DNA of 64,000 nucleotides from Auriscalpium vulgare (taxonomy: Eukaryota > Basidiomycota > Agaricomycetes > Russulales > Auriscalpiaceae): assembly GCA_019915015.1 (NCBI GenBank), contig JAHBBC010000008.1, forward strand, positions 1,736,001 to 1,800,000. Direction: 5' to 3'. The notes beneath the pieces are model-generated. The model made no database searches, was not told where the DNA came from, and saw only the letters and a list, made by a program, of their open reading frames with translations. Numbering within the stretch: position 1 is the stretch's first letter; every line of letters begins with the position of its first letter. Positions 29,149 to 43,754 of the stretch are shown here, piece after piece. A program made the position numbers and the translations under genes.

Positions 29149-29525
29149 GGCTGGTGGAAGAGCTCGAAAGCAATGGCGGCGGTGTCGCGCAGCGGCGTAG
29201 ATTGAGTGACATTATGTAATATCACGCCGGGGCGCCGAATCGAAAACGAAAGGCGTTTGAAAACGAAACGGAAACGAAAACGGTCTACTCTGAGCTCCCC
29301 TAATGTATTTGGTTTGTGTCAAAACACAGGTGCAATGCATTGCGCCAACTGAATATCTACGCCCAAGTGCTTACTCAGGGATTCCAAGGTGCAGTCAGCG
29401 AGCGCATTGTGGTCGGGAATTTCGATAAATCCAGCTGTGAGATCAAGAGCGACACGCCCGAAATAAGACATCGAGGCCAATCCGTGCTTCGTGTGTAACC
29501 AGCGATACCAGACCCACGCACAGCC

Positions 29526-30603
29526 TCAGCCCATGCGGCGCACAACCCACTCCATCGCGCCTCCGTAGCGCTCCCACCCCAGCTTGCCTGTGAGCCCGTA
29601 CAGAACGACTGCGAAGCACAGCGCCAGAATGAGCGAGAAAAATTTGGCGACAGACACAAGGCTGCCGCCCTGCGTCCCGGCGTGCTCGAAGAGCTCGATA
29701 CGGTGCTTGTCCCCCGCAGGGAAGCTAGTCAATGCGGGGGTGACGGCGGTGTGATGCGGCGGCAGGGCGGAAGGCAGGCTAGTCGGCGCTTTGAGGGATG
29801 CAAAGAGCCCTTGGTTGAACTCGAAGGCCTTGAGCACTTCAGCAAGAATCGCCACTGGAGCGGCTACATCAGTACCAGCTGCGGACAAACAAGGGCGTTG
29901 CGCCTGACCTTTGAGATCCTGATCGTCGCCGACACCAGCGTCCATGCCGTCGCAATACCACTCCTTTATCTTCTTCCTGTCGTCCATAACCGCCGCCCCG
30001 CCACCGCCGAGCTTCCCAAACTCGTAGAACGTGATGCCTGCGCCACCATCGTCCTGCAGTCCATACGCCTGCGCGATGCGGTCGCGGAGAAAATGGCCGC
30101 CAAGGAGATGGCCGAGGTATCGCACATACGCGTGGGAGAGCAGCAGCGCGGGAGACGGACCCGCAGCAATCTCGCGCACACGCGCGGTGTACTCTGCGAG
30201 GGCGGGCGGCGCGGCAGCAGCGAGGGCGGCAAAGCGCTCGCTGTCGAGCACGGCGGCGGGGGGCACGGCAAGCAGGTGTGCGATGTCGGCGAGGAGTGCC
30301 GGCGCGCGGGCGAGAACTGCGGGGTTGTACGTCGGGCGGAGCACGGGATGCGCGGCGTGCTGATCGAGGGCGCGCTCAAGGGTGCTGCGGTGCAGAAATG
30401 AGTACGGGGTGGATTGGATGACGCGGAGATACGCACTCGTAGACCGTCCAGAGCATGATTAGGAAGCGGGTGTACTCCTCCCTGTCCAGTTCGCCTCGCG
30501 TGAGCCAGCCTGCACCCTGGCTGTTCTCTGCGATCCCGTGGGCCTGAGCGGTACCTTCGCGGAGCACAGTCGAGATGGGGAGGGTAAAGTCAAGCTCGGC
30601 CAT
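29526..30603 (-). CDS. Heme oxygenase, tail-anchored, 341 aa
   Basis: Two exons (30437-30603 and 29526-30384) joined by a 52-nt intron give 342 codons. The protein starts MAELDFTLPIS; LREGTAQAHGIAENS holds the expected proximal heme-ligand histidine. SHAYVRYLGHLLGGHFLRDRI matches the distal-helix signature of the family, where conserved glycines bend over the heme. An insert-rich middle is followed by a C-terminal membrane span (FFSLILALCFAVVLYGLTG), suggesting ER anchoring. The reaction is heme to biliverdin, CO and iron using electrons from a reductase. It stands next to two heme peroxidase genes on the same strand. Confidence 0.92.
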
Positions 30604-31462
30604 GATGGTGTGGAAGGAAGGAGAGGTGGCCGAGTGCAAACGGATGCGAAGGCTAAGAGAGTGTTATCTCGCTTGAAGGTTGCGAGCTTCTAAAAAAAAG
30701 AAAGACAGAAGACAAACAAAGATGCCTCGTCAGCGTGTGATCTGAGAAGCGGGCCTGGGCCAGTTGACCCTCTTCAGAATCGTCTGGACCATCCCCGTAC
30801 ACACATTCTGGATGAACTATGCGCTCCTCCGCACCAGGATACACCGTGCGTGCGAGTGGTCTGACGTGCGACAGGGTTTTTAACCCATAATTCCTCATCG
30901 GTCTGCAAGGGGGTAGAGATTAGCTATCTAGTATCTCTGCAGCTGATGACCGCAGGCGGCAGGACGTACCTTGAAGCATGAATCGCCGAGCCTGCTATTG
31001 GCTCCTCAATACCTGCTGGGCATGTCACATCGTATCAGACGCAGTGGAGGTTCAAGACCGGTTCAGCGGTCAGTTGATCGACCGCGCTATGATCGTAGGT
31101 CTGAGCGGAGCGGCAGGGACATTGTGCGAGTAAAACGGGTAGATTATAGGCGTCATGATACACGGTTTTTGGGATGAGCTGGTGTAAGGCCATAGTCGCG
31201 AAATCTGGCGGTCGTGGAGGCCAGAGGTAAGACGGCGGCCGACGCGCGTTCCAGCCCCGACGGCAAACTCCGGCGCGCTGCCGCCTCTCGCTCGCTCGAT
31301 GAATCGCACATAACTTGTCATTCTCTTCATCGTGTACGAGGCTACATGATTATATCGAAATGTGTGCCCCAGTAAACCGACCAGTGAAATGTAATATGAA
31401 AACTTAAGACGGAGGCCTGCGGATGCATGTCAGTCTCGAGTCAAAAGAGTATCGAGGGACGC
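30604..31462. other. Intergenic, no gene seen
   Basis: Heme oxygenase upstream region and the 3' side of manganese peroxidase 1. Short frames only, without protein-like features. Confidence 0.5.
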
Positions 31463-32987
<1,525 letters not shown>

Positions 32988-33060
32988 CGCTAGAGCTGCT
33001 GAAGGCGGGGGAGTAGAGCACTTGAGTGTCCTGAGGTTCGAGAGGCGACAGTGATCGTCT

Positions 33061-33066
33061 TTTATA
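33061..33066 (-). promoter_or_regulatory. TATA box of manganese peroxidase 1
   Basis: TATAAA on the minus strand, 74-79 nt upstream of the ATG at 32987. The same sequence at the same distance precedes manganese peroxidase 2. Confidence 0.6.
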
Positions 33067-33841
33067 CGCAAAAGCCGGTACCTCCATTGTCTCATGGCCT
33101 CCCGGCCATCCAGCAGTGTGAACGCTGCGAGACGGGTCTGCCATGCAAGACCAATACCGAACTGCTACCGAGCTCGTCTGGGACCCTCGTGCATCGTTGA
33201 GAGTACCCGCTTGACCGACGGCGCACCAATGCCAAGCGGCGCATTGTTGAGAGAACAACAGAAGGTTCCGCCGTTGGGGATTGGATGCGTGCCGGCACAC
33301 CGAAAGACGGGGAGGACGCTGCTCGGTGCGCGGACAAACCTACGACTGTACCGCAGTGTTGGGATCGGCGCGCGAGCGCGAAAATGACGGTTCCATACTT
33401 TGCATCACGTGTTGGCCCGGAGCATGAAATGGACTCGATTCCGTGCGGCCTGAAGGGCTCGCGTTTGCCACGGTGAGCTTCTTGAATTCAAAATAGATAG
33501 TCGATGTCCACGAGACTTCGTGGCGCGCAATTCAGTGCTGAACCGAAGTCAAAAACAAAGTGACACTCACAAGGCATACAACTAGTCGCAGTCGCGAGCG
33601 GGCTTGGCGCAGTGGTCCGAGTCATAGTAACAGGGGATGCAAATCCGGGCATACGCCAGCATACAGACGTTGACCTGTAATGACTAGGCGTCAGAAGGGC
33701 TGGAGAGTCGGCAGTGTCTCACCAGCCGAATACCGACCCGTGCTTCGTTCCTTCCCTTCCCACATCCATCCAGGCCCACCCACTTCGGCACCGCCGACTG
33801 CTCCCAGGCTTCTCCCCTCCTGCGCAACCTCAACCAAAAAC
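33067..33841. other. Upstream region of manganese peroxidase 1
   Basis: No gene is supported. This is presumably the regulatory region of the peroxidase; I could not confirm metal-response or other defined sites by eye. Confidence 0.4.
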
Positions 33842-34110
33842 ATGCCCGGCATCGACGGCGCACTCTTCGCCTGGAGACAGCCTCCAGAGGGGTCCCTGGC
33901 CCGGACCGGACGCGTGTAAGTGCGCTATATGGGGTTCGTATGTGCTGCCCACACTGCACAGGTAGCTCCACCGTCGCAGGCTCCTCCTCACATGCGGCAG
34001 CGGGCGCACTCGACGATTGGCTAGTCACCGGCGAGATGGCCATGAAAAGAGGGGAAATGCCTTCATTGATGAGGAAAGTCCTCGAGGCCAATGACGGCCT
34101 GCGAGATTGA
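33842..34110 (+). CDS. Candidate small protein, 72 aa, two exons
   Basis: ATG at 33842 in a CA-rich leader (caaccaaaaacATG). Exons 33842-33915 and 33966-34110 join in frame across a 50-nt GT-AG intron to give MPGIDGALFAWRQPPEGSLA to a C-terminus KVLEANDGLRD. The C-terminal half (ALDDWLVTGEMAMKRGEM) looks like a helix. It sits between the two peroxidases on the opposite strand. No family is recognised; support rests on the leader, the splice and the amino-acid pattern. Confidence 0.45.
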
Positions 34111-35149
34111 AGAGAGGTTATACATAGCCGCATGTCCTATTTCAATGCATTCAGGCCGACGGTACGCATGGGCCGCTGTGCGCTGGAGTCAAACGTACCA
34201 CAGAATATTAACAAGGGAAATGGATTGTTGCATTGCGAAGAAAGTTGAAGACGACGCAAAAAGTATTGCGAGTCGTAGACGGAGGAGCGAAGAGGCCAGC
34301 GAGCACTGACTCTGAGGCCGCGTCGTCATGCAAGAGCGGCCCGCGCCGGCCGCCGGCCCGGCAGTAACCGTGCCCACGCCTTTCAAGTGTCCTCCAGTTC
34401 TCTCCCATCCGTTTATTCGTCGAACTTCAACCCAATGCTTCATCGTCATTCAAGGCCTTTGAGACGATGTTATGTGAATCTTGAGATACAGATGGGACTG
34501 GTAAGCGTCTGAGGGCGATCCCAAAGCGGCGTGGCGGCGTCCGACTCGGTGACTGATGCAACAATTATCTACCACGACTTCCCGCTGACACGGTTGATGA
34601 TTGCTCACAATGCTCATATTGGACGCCTATCATGACATCTGGAAGGAACTGGTGAGCCCCGACCACGGCAGCGCGACGGTTCGCGATGGTCCGACGTCCC
34701 CGACCGACCCCTTCTTCGTTCCGCTTCGTCAACTCAGTCAAGCCCCAGGCATTTCACAGAACGACAGCACATCAACACCGGTGCTTCTCGCCTGCTCCAC
34801 CGTCATTCAGCAAACTTTGTCTTGCGCAAGTGTACGTGATGTTCTCCAGCGCGAGCCAAACTCAAGGCGACCGCGCTCAGGCTGGCCGGAACCGCGAGCA
34901 TAGACACCATCAGAGCGCCCGGATTTTGTATTCATTCGCTGTCGAATCCAGCGTGCTACCGATATTACTTAAATCGACCCTCCCACGCCCTTGCAGTGCA
35001 AAAACATAGTATTTCCTCTCCATTCTTACACGCAGCCCGCTAGCTCTACCCGCCGAAAAGGACAAATTGAAGCAAGATCGATAACTCAGGACGGGGGGCT
35101 AGAGGTGAAATGATCAGAAGCTGTCCGACAGTGACTCTATGAAGTGGAC
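34111..35149. other. Intergenic, no gene seen
   Basis: About 1 kb between the small candidate gene and the 3' end of manganese peroxidase 2. Only short frames lacking protein character. Confidence 0.5.
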
Positions 35150-36701
<1,552 letters not shown>

Positions 36702-38199
36702 TGCGATAACTGGCTGAAGACCAAGAGATTCGAGCACCGGAGCGTTCTGAAATTTTGCTGGTATCCAAGCTCGCCTTTTATACACAGCAACAAGGAATGT
36801 GAGGTATTACTCTGTCCTCCCTCGCGTACCGTCGTGTCTGCCGCATACGTATAGCGCCCACAATGCCAAGAGACTGTAACTTCTTCGTTAATTGACGAAA
36901 TGAGCGAGGAAAACAAAGACCCGCCAATGCGGGGCGTCGCATTTCTGGGACGTACCGCTCCCGAGGGTGTGTAACGGGTGCGCATACCAAAAGGCGGGAC
37001 ATGCGCAAGCAGTGTGTCCTGTCTGATACCACAGTTCTGGGGAGAGCAAGCAAAGAATAGATTCCCCTCCCAAGGGAGGGCAGCACGGGTCCTGCGGGAA
37101 CGCGCAGAACGTGGGACGGGGTGCAGGACACGACCATCAGGTGAAAATCGTACCACGGGGGGTCTTCCTTTGGAGCGGGGTGAGGGAACTTACCATAGTA
37201 TGGAATGTATGTGAGGGAAGAGTCCCGAGCATGAGCGCACACGGCATGCGAGGTCGCAAGACAAAGTCCAACGCAGCGATGATGGTGTGCCTCCTGGTAG
37301 ACGCGGGGTGAGTTCAGAGAGCCGGGTGCGCACAAAGACCGCAACGTTCCCTATTTCTGTTGGTCCAGACTGTCATCAGCAATTAGGCGTATAGAGGTAC
37401 AGATGATAACGTACATCTAGTCTAGTTGCCAGGGCGGAGAGCCGCCACCGCTGCGTGGGTGCGCCCGCCCTCGGCCCCGTGCAAACGATTCCACGGAACT
37501 GAGAGAGTACGGCCCCATACGCTGCCGTCACCGCCAAACACGTCCCATCACGCTTTCCGTGCGCCAGGAGGCGCGCAGCGCGTGAGGCCAGGCCGTGCCA
37601 GAGGGGTGGCAGCAATAGCCCCCGGCGGCCGTCGAGCGTCGTGGGGCTCGGGCTCGCCGCGCACTGCATGACCCGTGCCGCCAGCCAATGCGCACCCCGC
37701 AATTGCTCACACAACGTGCCTGCGGCCTGCGAGGTGCCTACTGCGCGAGGAGAGCACGGGGGCGAGAGTTCGCCTTGGCATGGGCACCAGGCGTTCCACG
37801 GCTCGGCACCGGGACCTCTGCACCAGCAGGCATCTGGATGCAATGAAAAGACAAGATGCCAGATGAACCAGAGAGGGCGGCGAGGGGATGGTGGGAGTAC
37901 GCACAAAAGGAGCGTCGGGTGCGGGCGGCTGACGGGCCCGGCGTGGGACGCCTGGGAGCAGCGCGCGCACCCCCGTCTTCAACAACCGCGACACCGGAGA
38001 GCAGCTTGCCCGTCGCTTGGGCCGTGTTCTCCACGAGGACAGCGGTGCGGACACAGGGCATCAATCGCGACGCTGCCTAGGACAAGGCGATGGCCCGACC
38101 AGTGTACACAGCAGACCCTGCCCAATTGCAAGCATCATTATGATATCTCGATTATATATCTGGTGTACTGCTCTGAATTACTGTCCATGTGCGCCGCGA
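36702..38199. other. Upstream region of manganese peroxidase 2, no gene supported
   Basis: A TATAAA (minus strand, 36777-36782) lies about 76 nt upstream of the peroxidase ATG. From about 37400 to 38060 the sequence is GC-rich and open in several frames on both strands (up to 296 codons on plus, 176 on minus); none has a domain or consistent splicing, so I do not call a gene. Confidence 0.45.
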
Positions 38200-41100
38200 T
38201 CACAAGAAAGGAACGTTCTGCATCTCGCCCGTCGCGAACAGATCCTCGTCGAATGCGTGCTCCGCAACCTCCTCGCTCTCGCCCTCCCCAAGCGCGTCCT
38301 CGCCCTCCCGCGCCCCGAACTCCAGATCCGAGTCGTCCGAGAACGATCCCCGCGAGCCGGGTAGCGAGCCGGGCATACTCGTCCGGCGCTGTCTGCGCCT
38401 GCGCCGCTTCTGCGCGCCCCCACGTCCCTCGCCCCCGTCCTCGTCCTCCAACGCCTCCTCATCTTCCTCCGACACCGAGTAGCGCGTCGACGACGCATCG
38501 GGGCTCACGCTCCGGCTCGGCGACAGCGTGAAGCTCGACAGCACGCCGCCCAGCCGCTCGATGCTCGACAGCTGGCGTACGTGCGTGTGGGCCCCATGCC
38601 CCGGCCCCATCTCGCGCCCGCGCCGCTCCCCACTCGTCGCGGGCGCCGGCAGCGTTAGCGTGCGCGTCGACGCGCTCGTGCTACGCAAGCTGAAGTTCCG
38701 CAGCCGCGCGAGCGTGCTCTGGTTCGACGTATCCGAGCGCGCGGACAGCGCCGGCGACGGCGGCGTCAGGTCCGGCAGCGGGAAGTCCTGCACGGGCGCC
38801 TTCCAGTAGTTGTTGTCTGTGAACGCCGTTTCCCACTTGTGCTGAATGGGTGGGAACATCTGGTCGACGAGGTCGGTCATGTGAATGTAGCTTGCCACGG
38901 ACCTGCACGTATGTAATTAGCAGACATGCGACGCTTGAATATAGGCAGTGAGGACACACGGGGATTTGTACCCAGCGAGCTCGAGGAGCTCCATCTTGAC
39001 CTCGCCATTCGAGTCGATCGTGAAGATTCTCGAGCTCGGGATGTTGACGCTTCGATAGGACAACGCGTCCGTGATGCGGTTGCCAAAGCCCGCGTAGAAG
39101 GGCCCCGAAGATACCGTCCCCCACAGCCGCTGAATATCGCGTAGACACGCCATCTTGAACACCTCCGGCTTACGCATGATGACCTCCCTGCACGCCGCGC
39201 CTCATGAGCACCCTCGTTCTGAGATCGCAGCGCAGCACGCACCTATGCAGCGACGCCATCAACCGGTCCGGACTCATGATCACCGGGCCCTCGGGCAGCT
39301 GGTAATCGTTCTGCTTGATCCCTTGAAGGTAGTATCTTGTTGAGTCCGCTTGTCCAATTGCGCGCGAGGTAAGATACATGATCTTGTACCCATTCCGTGT
39401 GATGTCTGTGTACAGCTTCGCGACCCCGAGGTGCGTCCAGTCTCGCCCAATCATCGTGAATACATGGCCGAGAGCGTCCGACCTGTGGGCAAGTCAGTAT
39501 CAATCATCCAACAGGAGATATATGCGCACTTCGTAATAGTCCCATCAATATCTGACACCACAATCATATCCGTGTGCTCCCACAGGAATATCCGCGCCGT
39601 ACACGCCACCGCGCCCGTCGTGCTCAGCGAAAACGTGATCGTGTTTGCGCCCTCGTGCAGATCCAGACTTTGCTGCGCGCGCCATCAGCACACGCGCCTA
39701 CCAAAGAGAATCAACCAACTGACCAGCTGCTCGGACGTCAGTCGCAGCGTCTTCGCAAAGCGCTTCGTCTTCCCGGGCACCTCGGGCGCCCGCGGCGGCG
39801 ACACGCTGCGCTCGCGCCGCAGCGGCGCATCCTCGGTCGGCAGCGACGCGGGTGCGGACGCGTTCACATCGTCGCGCTCCAGGACGGGGATGTCCTGCGC
39901 CGACGCACGCCTGAGCTCCTACCCTCGCCGTCAGCCCACATCCATCATCTGCCAGCGTTGTGACAACTCACCGCTTCCGAGGGCGAGGTATTCGACCCCT
40001 TCAGCGTGGGCCGCTCGCTCACGCTTCCCCCACGCTCCCGCGCGCGCACGTCGACGCTCTGCGTGCGCCCGCCGCTGCGGCGCCACCAGCGCACCCACGA
40101 GCTGCGCGCCTCGCTCGTCGCCACGTCCGTGACCGACCCGCGCCGCTCCTGCACGCGCCGCTTCCGCGCCGCCTCCTCCGCCGCGTCCTCCAGATCCATC
40201 AGATCCGTGCCCCGCACCTCCAGCTCCAGCCCGCCGTCGCTGCGCACCTCCAGCTCCTCCGAGTCGTCGCGCGCCGGCGCCGCGGGCACGCTCGCACCGG
40301 CGGCGTCCTCCTCGAACTCGGGCGGGAGGCTCTTGCTGCGGTGGAACGCGGCGGGCGTCTGCTCTGCATCCTCCGCGTCGTCGACGCCGCCGCGCTCCTC
40401 CGCGGCGAACGCAGCCCCGAGCGCAGCGGGCGCCTTGGACAGCGTCTTGGGGAACCGCTCGCGCGCGGGGCTCTTCTGCGGGAACGCACCCCACTCCCAC
40501 GAGTACTCTGGCGGCGCGGGCGATAGGGTGAGCGGCTGCGGTGGGTGGAGGGCCTGTGGGGGTGCGGACGGTGCGCGAAGGCTGGGGAAGGGGACGGGGC
40601 GGTGGGGGGAGGAGCCCGGGGACGGGGGCTGGATGGTGGGCTCGGCGAGCATCGGCGCGGGGGAGGGCGTGCGCGAGGGCGTGCTGTCGCGCGAGCCGGA
40701 GGCGCGCCTGGGCTGCTGCGAATGATATCCGCCCATGTCGAGCACGACGTCTGATCGGCATTGTAAGGGGATATATGCCGCGTATCTTGCGCATACACGC
40801 ACCTCCGTTGTCCACAACCTGCGGCATCTGCAAATCTGCCTCCTCGAACGACGGCAGCGCCTCGTCGCCTTGCTCCTCCAGCAGCCTGAGCTCCCTGTGA
40901 CTTGGTCGATGATCGCGCTCGCGCACCATCGTCTCCGTCATGTTGCGTGCCGCCTCGACACGGTCCTTGAACCGCGCCGATAGCTCTTTCTCCGTCTCTA
41001 CCGCGGCGCCGACGACCGCCTTTCCCAAGCTCATCGGGTTCGTAAGAAGCGAGGGCGGATCTTGCTCGTCAGGCGCGCGGTCGCCCTCTTCACGTGCGCC

Positions 41101-41687
41101 AAAGCGCCCGCCTTGGTCCGCAAAGACGCGGTCGGAGGGCTGGTTCGAGGAAGAGGAAGGGTCGGATGGCTTGGACAGCGAGAGGCCGGATAGTGGTGAC
41201 GTGGAGGGTGGAGTGGACGAGGTAGCGTCGAGGTCGAGAAAGTCGGGCTCCTGGCTGCTCTCGCGCGTCTTGCTCGGCTCGGCGGGCTTGGTAGCTTCGA
41301 GCAGGGGACTCGTGATGAGGTCGTCGGGGACGTCGCCCTCGGTTTCGAAGAGGAAGAAGGCCTCACCCGCCTCCCCGATCTTCATGTGGAACGGGCTGGG
41401 CTTGCCGTTCACCGACACGTTCACCTGGGCAAACTCGTCAACGCCTGACGCGAGCCAGGACCGGGATATATGCGCACCTTCTTCTCCCCCGGCCTGAGGA
41501 CCTGCCACTTTCCGAATCGCACATGGAATGGCGAGCAGGCAAGCTCCGTGCGGCCGTCTGGGGCGAGCTTGCGCACGACGATGACATCAATGGCGCCAGT
41601 GAGTGTCGCGGGGTTGATGGGCGGGAGCTCCTTGTAGTACTGGTACGGCGCGCTGATCGCATTGACGGCGCCCCAGAGGTAATTCAT
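38200..41687 (-). CDS. PAH1: Lipin-type phosphatidate phosphatase
   Basis: Multi-exon gene of roughly 980 residues. The N-terminal lipin domain starts [20 protein letters not shown] and continues over an intron to [21 protein letters not shown] long disordered Ser/Pro-rich middle follows. The C-terminal HAD-like catalytic domain has the DxDGT motif in [18 protein letters not shown], then [15 protein letters not shown] and [12 protein letters not shown] Ser-rich acidic tail with RRRRRQRR ends in NVPFL. The enzyme dephosphorylates phosphatidate to diacylglycerol at the ER/nuclear membrane, controlling storage lipid versus phospholipid synthesis. The Ser/Pro regions suggest control by phosphorylation as in yeast. 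Start and domain order fit the family. Confidence 0.92.
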
Positions 41688-42162
41688 CGACTGTCAACGA
41701 CGTGGTGGTGAGAGGCGTACGCGGTTGTCCTCGGGTAAAGTGCTGCGTTGGGTGTTAGCGCCTGAGCCACGTGCGCGGATGGTCCTCGAGGCTCGATGTT
41801 GCTGGCGGATGGCTTGCTCGAGGAGGTGTGGACGTCGCCGTCGACGTAGAGAATGAGTGGGATGCAAGGAGTTGGAAGCAGGGATATGCGAGATGCGCGT
41901 GAAAAGGCGACGGCACGTGCTTGGAGACAATTCGAAGCTTGGGCGTCGAGGTCAGCGTCGTCCGGGCATGGTCGAGGACGAGTAGTTGTAACGCTCGAAG
42001 ATTGCAAGTTGGACGATGGACGCACGTCCGGGACAAGTACTGACAGAAAGCAAATGCAATGAATATATGTAAAGGATATGTATTGGGGTTAGGGTTAGAA
42101 CAGCGGTGTAACATAAAAATGGCCCGGCCAGCCCGAGGGCCGGACCGGGACAGGAAAATATT
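41688..42162. other. Upstream region of the lipin gene
   Basis: No gene seen. It holds a short GGGGTTAGGGTTAG stretch near 42090, too short to be called a telomeric tract. It is bounded on the right by the second Harbinger copy. Confidence 0.45.
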
Positions 42163-42315
42163 AGGGGAGCTCAGAGTAGACCGTTTTCGTTTCCGTTTCG
42201 TTTTCAAACGCCTTTCGTTTTCGATTCGGCGCCCCGGCGTGATATTACATAATGTCACTCAATCTACGCCGCTGCGCGACACCGCCGCCATTGCTTTCGA
42301 GCTCTTCCACCAGCC

Positions 42316-43639
42316 ATGGCCCGTGCTACCTACCACGATGAGATTATCGACGCATACATCACATATATGGCTATCCAGATGGCACTCATGCCTCCATCTT
42401 CAGCCACAGCTATGATGGAGCAGCTCCAACGCGATAGCTCAATCCTTCACACCATCCTATCCTCCCGCTACATCAACCCCCGTCCTCCCGTCGTTAAAGC
42501 CGGCAATCTCCAGCTTGCATGGGAGTATGCACAGGATCCTGCCCATCACCACCGCTTTATCAACATGCTCCGTGTCTCTCCCCACGTCTTCGACACTATC
42601 CTTGGCCTCATCGAGGGTCATCCCGTATTCCAGAACAACTCGAACACCCCGCAGGAGGATATCCGAACGCAATTAGCGGTGACCCTGTACCGTATGGGTC
42701 GCTATGGCAATGGCGCATCTCTCGAGGATATCAGCCGTGCAGCGGGCTGTTCAGAGGGCGCTGTGGAGCTATACACGGAGAGATGTCAGGAGGCGCTGAT
42801 GTCCTTGCATGGGATGTTTGTACGGCCGCTAACAGAGGAGGAGAAAGAGGTCGAGAAAAGGTGGATTGATGAGCAGCTTGGTTTCACGGGATCCACCTGG
42901 AGGGAGGGATGGGTGATGTACGACGGGACAATTGTTGTCCTGTACAGTCGCCCCGGCCTCGACGGTGACGCGTACTACACAAGGAAGTGCAACTATGGGT
43001 TCAACGTCCAGGTATGCTGGATATCTTCTAATAGCTCCTGACTGACATATCTGTACACAGATTGGCAATACACCGTCGAATCTACGAATCGTTGACTATT
43101 CGCTTGGCATGACCGGTTCTGCTCATGATGCATCTGCATTTGAGCATACTGCAGCTGTCAAGCATACCGACTGGTTCTTCAGAGGTGACGAGTTTGCATG
43201 GGGTGACTCTGCGTACCCTGTCAGCTCGCGGACCATCCCAGTTCACAAGAAACCAGCGTCGTTAGACCGCTCAAATGCCTTATTCGACAAACACGTAGCT
43301 CGCCTACGCGTTCGCTCTGAACACACCATGGGTGCACTCAAGGGCCGATGGCAATCCCTTCGTGGCTTACGGCTCAATATCCGTTACAATCGGGACCATA
43401 TACGAGCGTGTCGGTGGATTTCATGTTGCATCATCTTGCACAACGCAGTGCTCGACATCGAAGGATGGGCGAGTGGGACAAGCTTTGCGACTTGGCACTC
43501 ACGTGCTCAGGAAGAGGACGATAGGGGGGAGCCAGATGATCCTATAGATGATGATATCACAGAGGATGATGATTGCGAGGCTAGGAGACGTGGCCTTGTG
43601 GCAGAAATAGTAGCCGCTCAACGAGCAGGACTTGTATAA
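42316..43639 (+). CDS. PIF/Harbinger DDE transposase, copy 2, 424 aa
   Basis: Exons 42316-43011 and 43061-43639, joined over a 49-nt intron, encode the same protein as copy 1, with the D, D and E motifs intact (YDGTIVVL, SAHDASAF, SEHTMGALKGRW). No lesion is seen, so the protein is probably active. Confidence 0.92.
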
Positions 43640-43754
43640 ATGAACAAGATTAAATCTGAGATTGTAAAGAGTAAGAGAGATATAATCAGAAAGAAGAAAG
43701 GACTGTGTAGCATTAAATGAGAGGCTGCAGTTAGAAAGGACAAAAGCAAAATGA

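Larger units (their letters stand above)
25915..29301 (-). mobile_element. PIF/Harbinger transposon, copy 1 (3387 bp)
   Basis: 68-bp terminal inverted repeats begin AGGGGAGCTCAGAGTAGACC (25915-25982 and 29234-29301) and are flanked by AAT on both sides (25912-25914 and 29302-29304), a 3-bp target duplication as known for the superfamily. It carries a DDE transposase on the minus strand and a second protein-coding unit on the plus strand that converges with it, the two-gene plan of Harbinger elements. Strand refers to the transposase. It lies inside the right arm of the foldback element. Confidence 0.92.
25005..29360. mobile_element. Second foldback-family element carrying a Harbinger insertion
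   Basis: The left end AGGGACTTCAGTTGGCG copies the left end of the element at 16648. The reverse complement of the right end (GTAGATATTCAGTTGGCGC) copies the plan of the other element's right end. The inverted arms extend for about 60 bp and include a 21-bp match, ttgacacaaaccaaatacat(t), at about 25043-25064 and in reverse complement at about 29302-29322. Without the 3387-bp Harbinger transposon inside its right arm the element is about 970 bp. It has no transposase. Its interior carries 19-bp satellite arrays and tRNA-like segments. Confidence 0.7.

Noticed and set aside
37376..38531. Genes in the GC-rich stretch upstream of manganese peroxidase 2
   Set aside because: Long frames overlap on both strands without splice consistency or domains.
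42080..42105. Interstitial telomere (TTAGGG)
   Set aside because: Only about two repeats are present, which is expected by chance.
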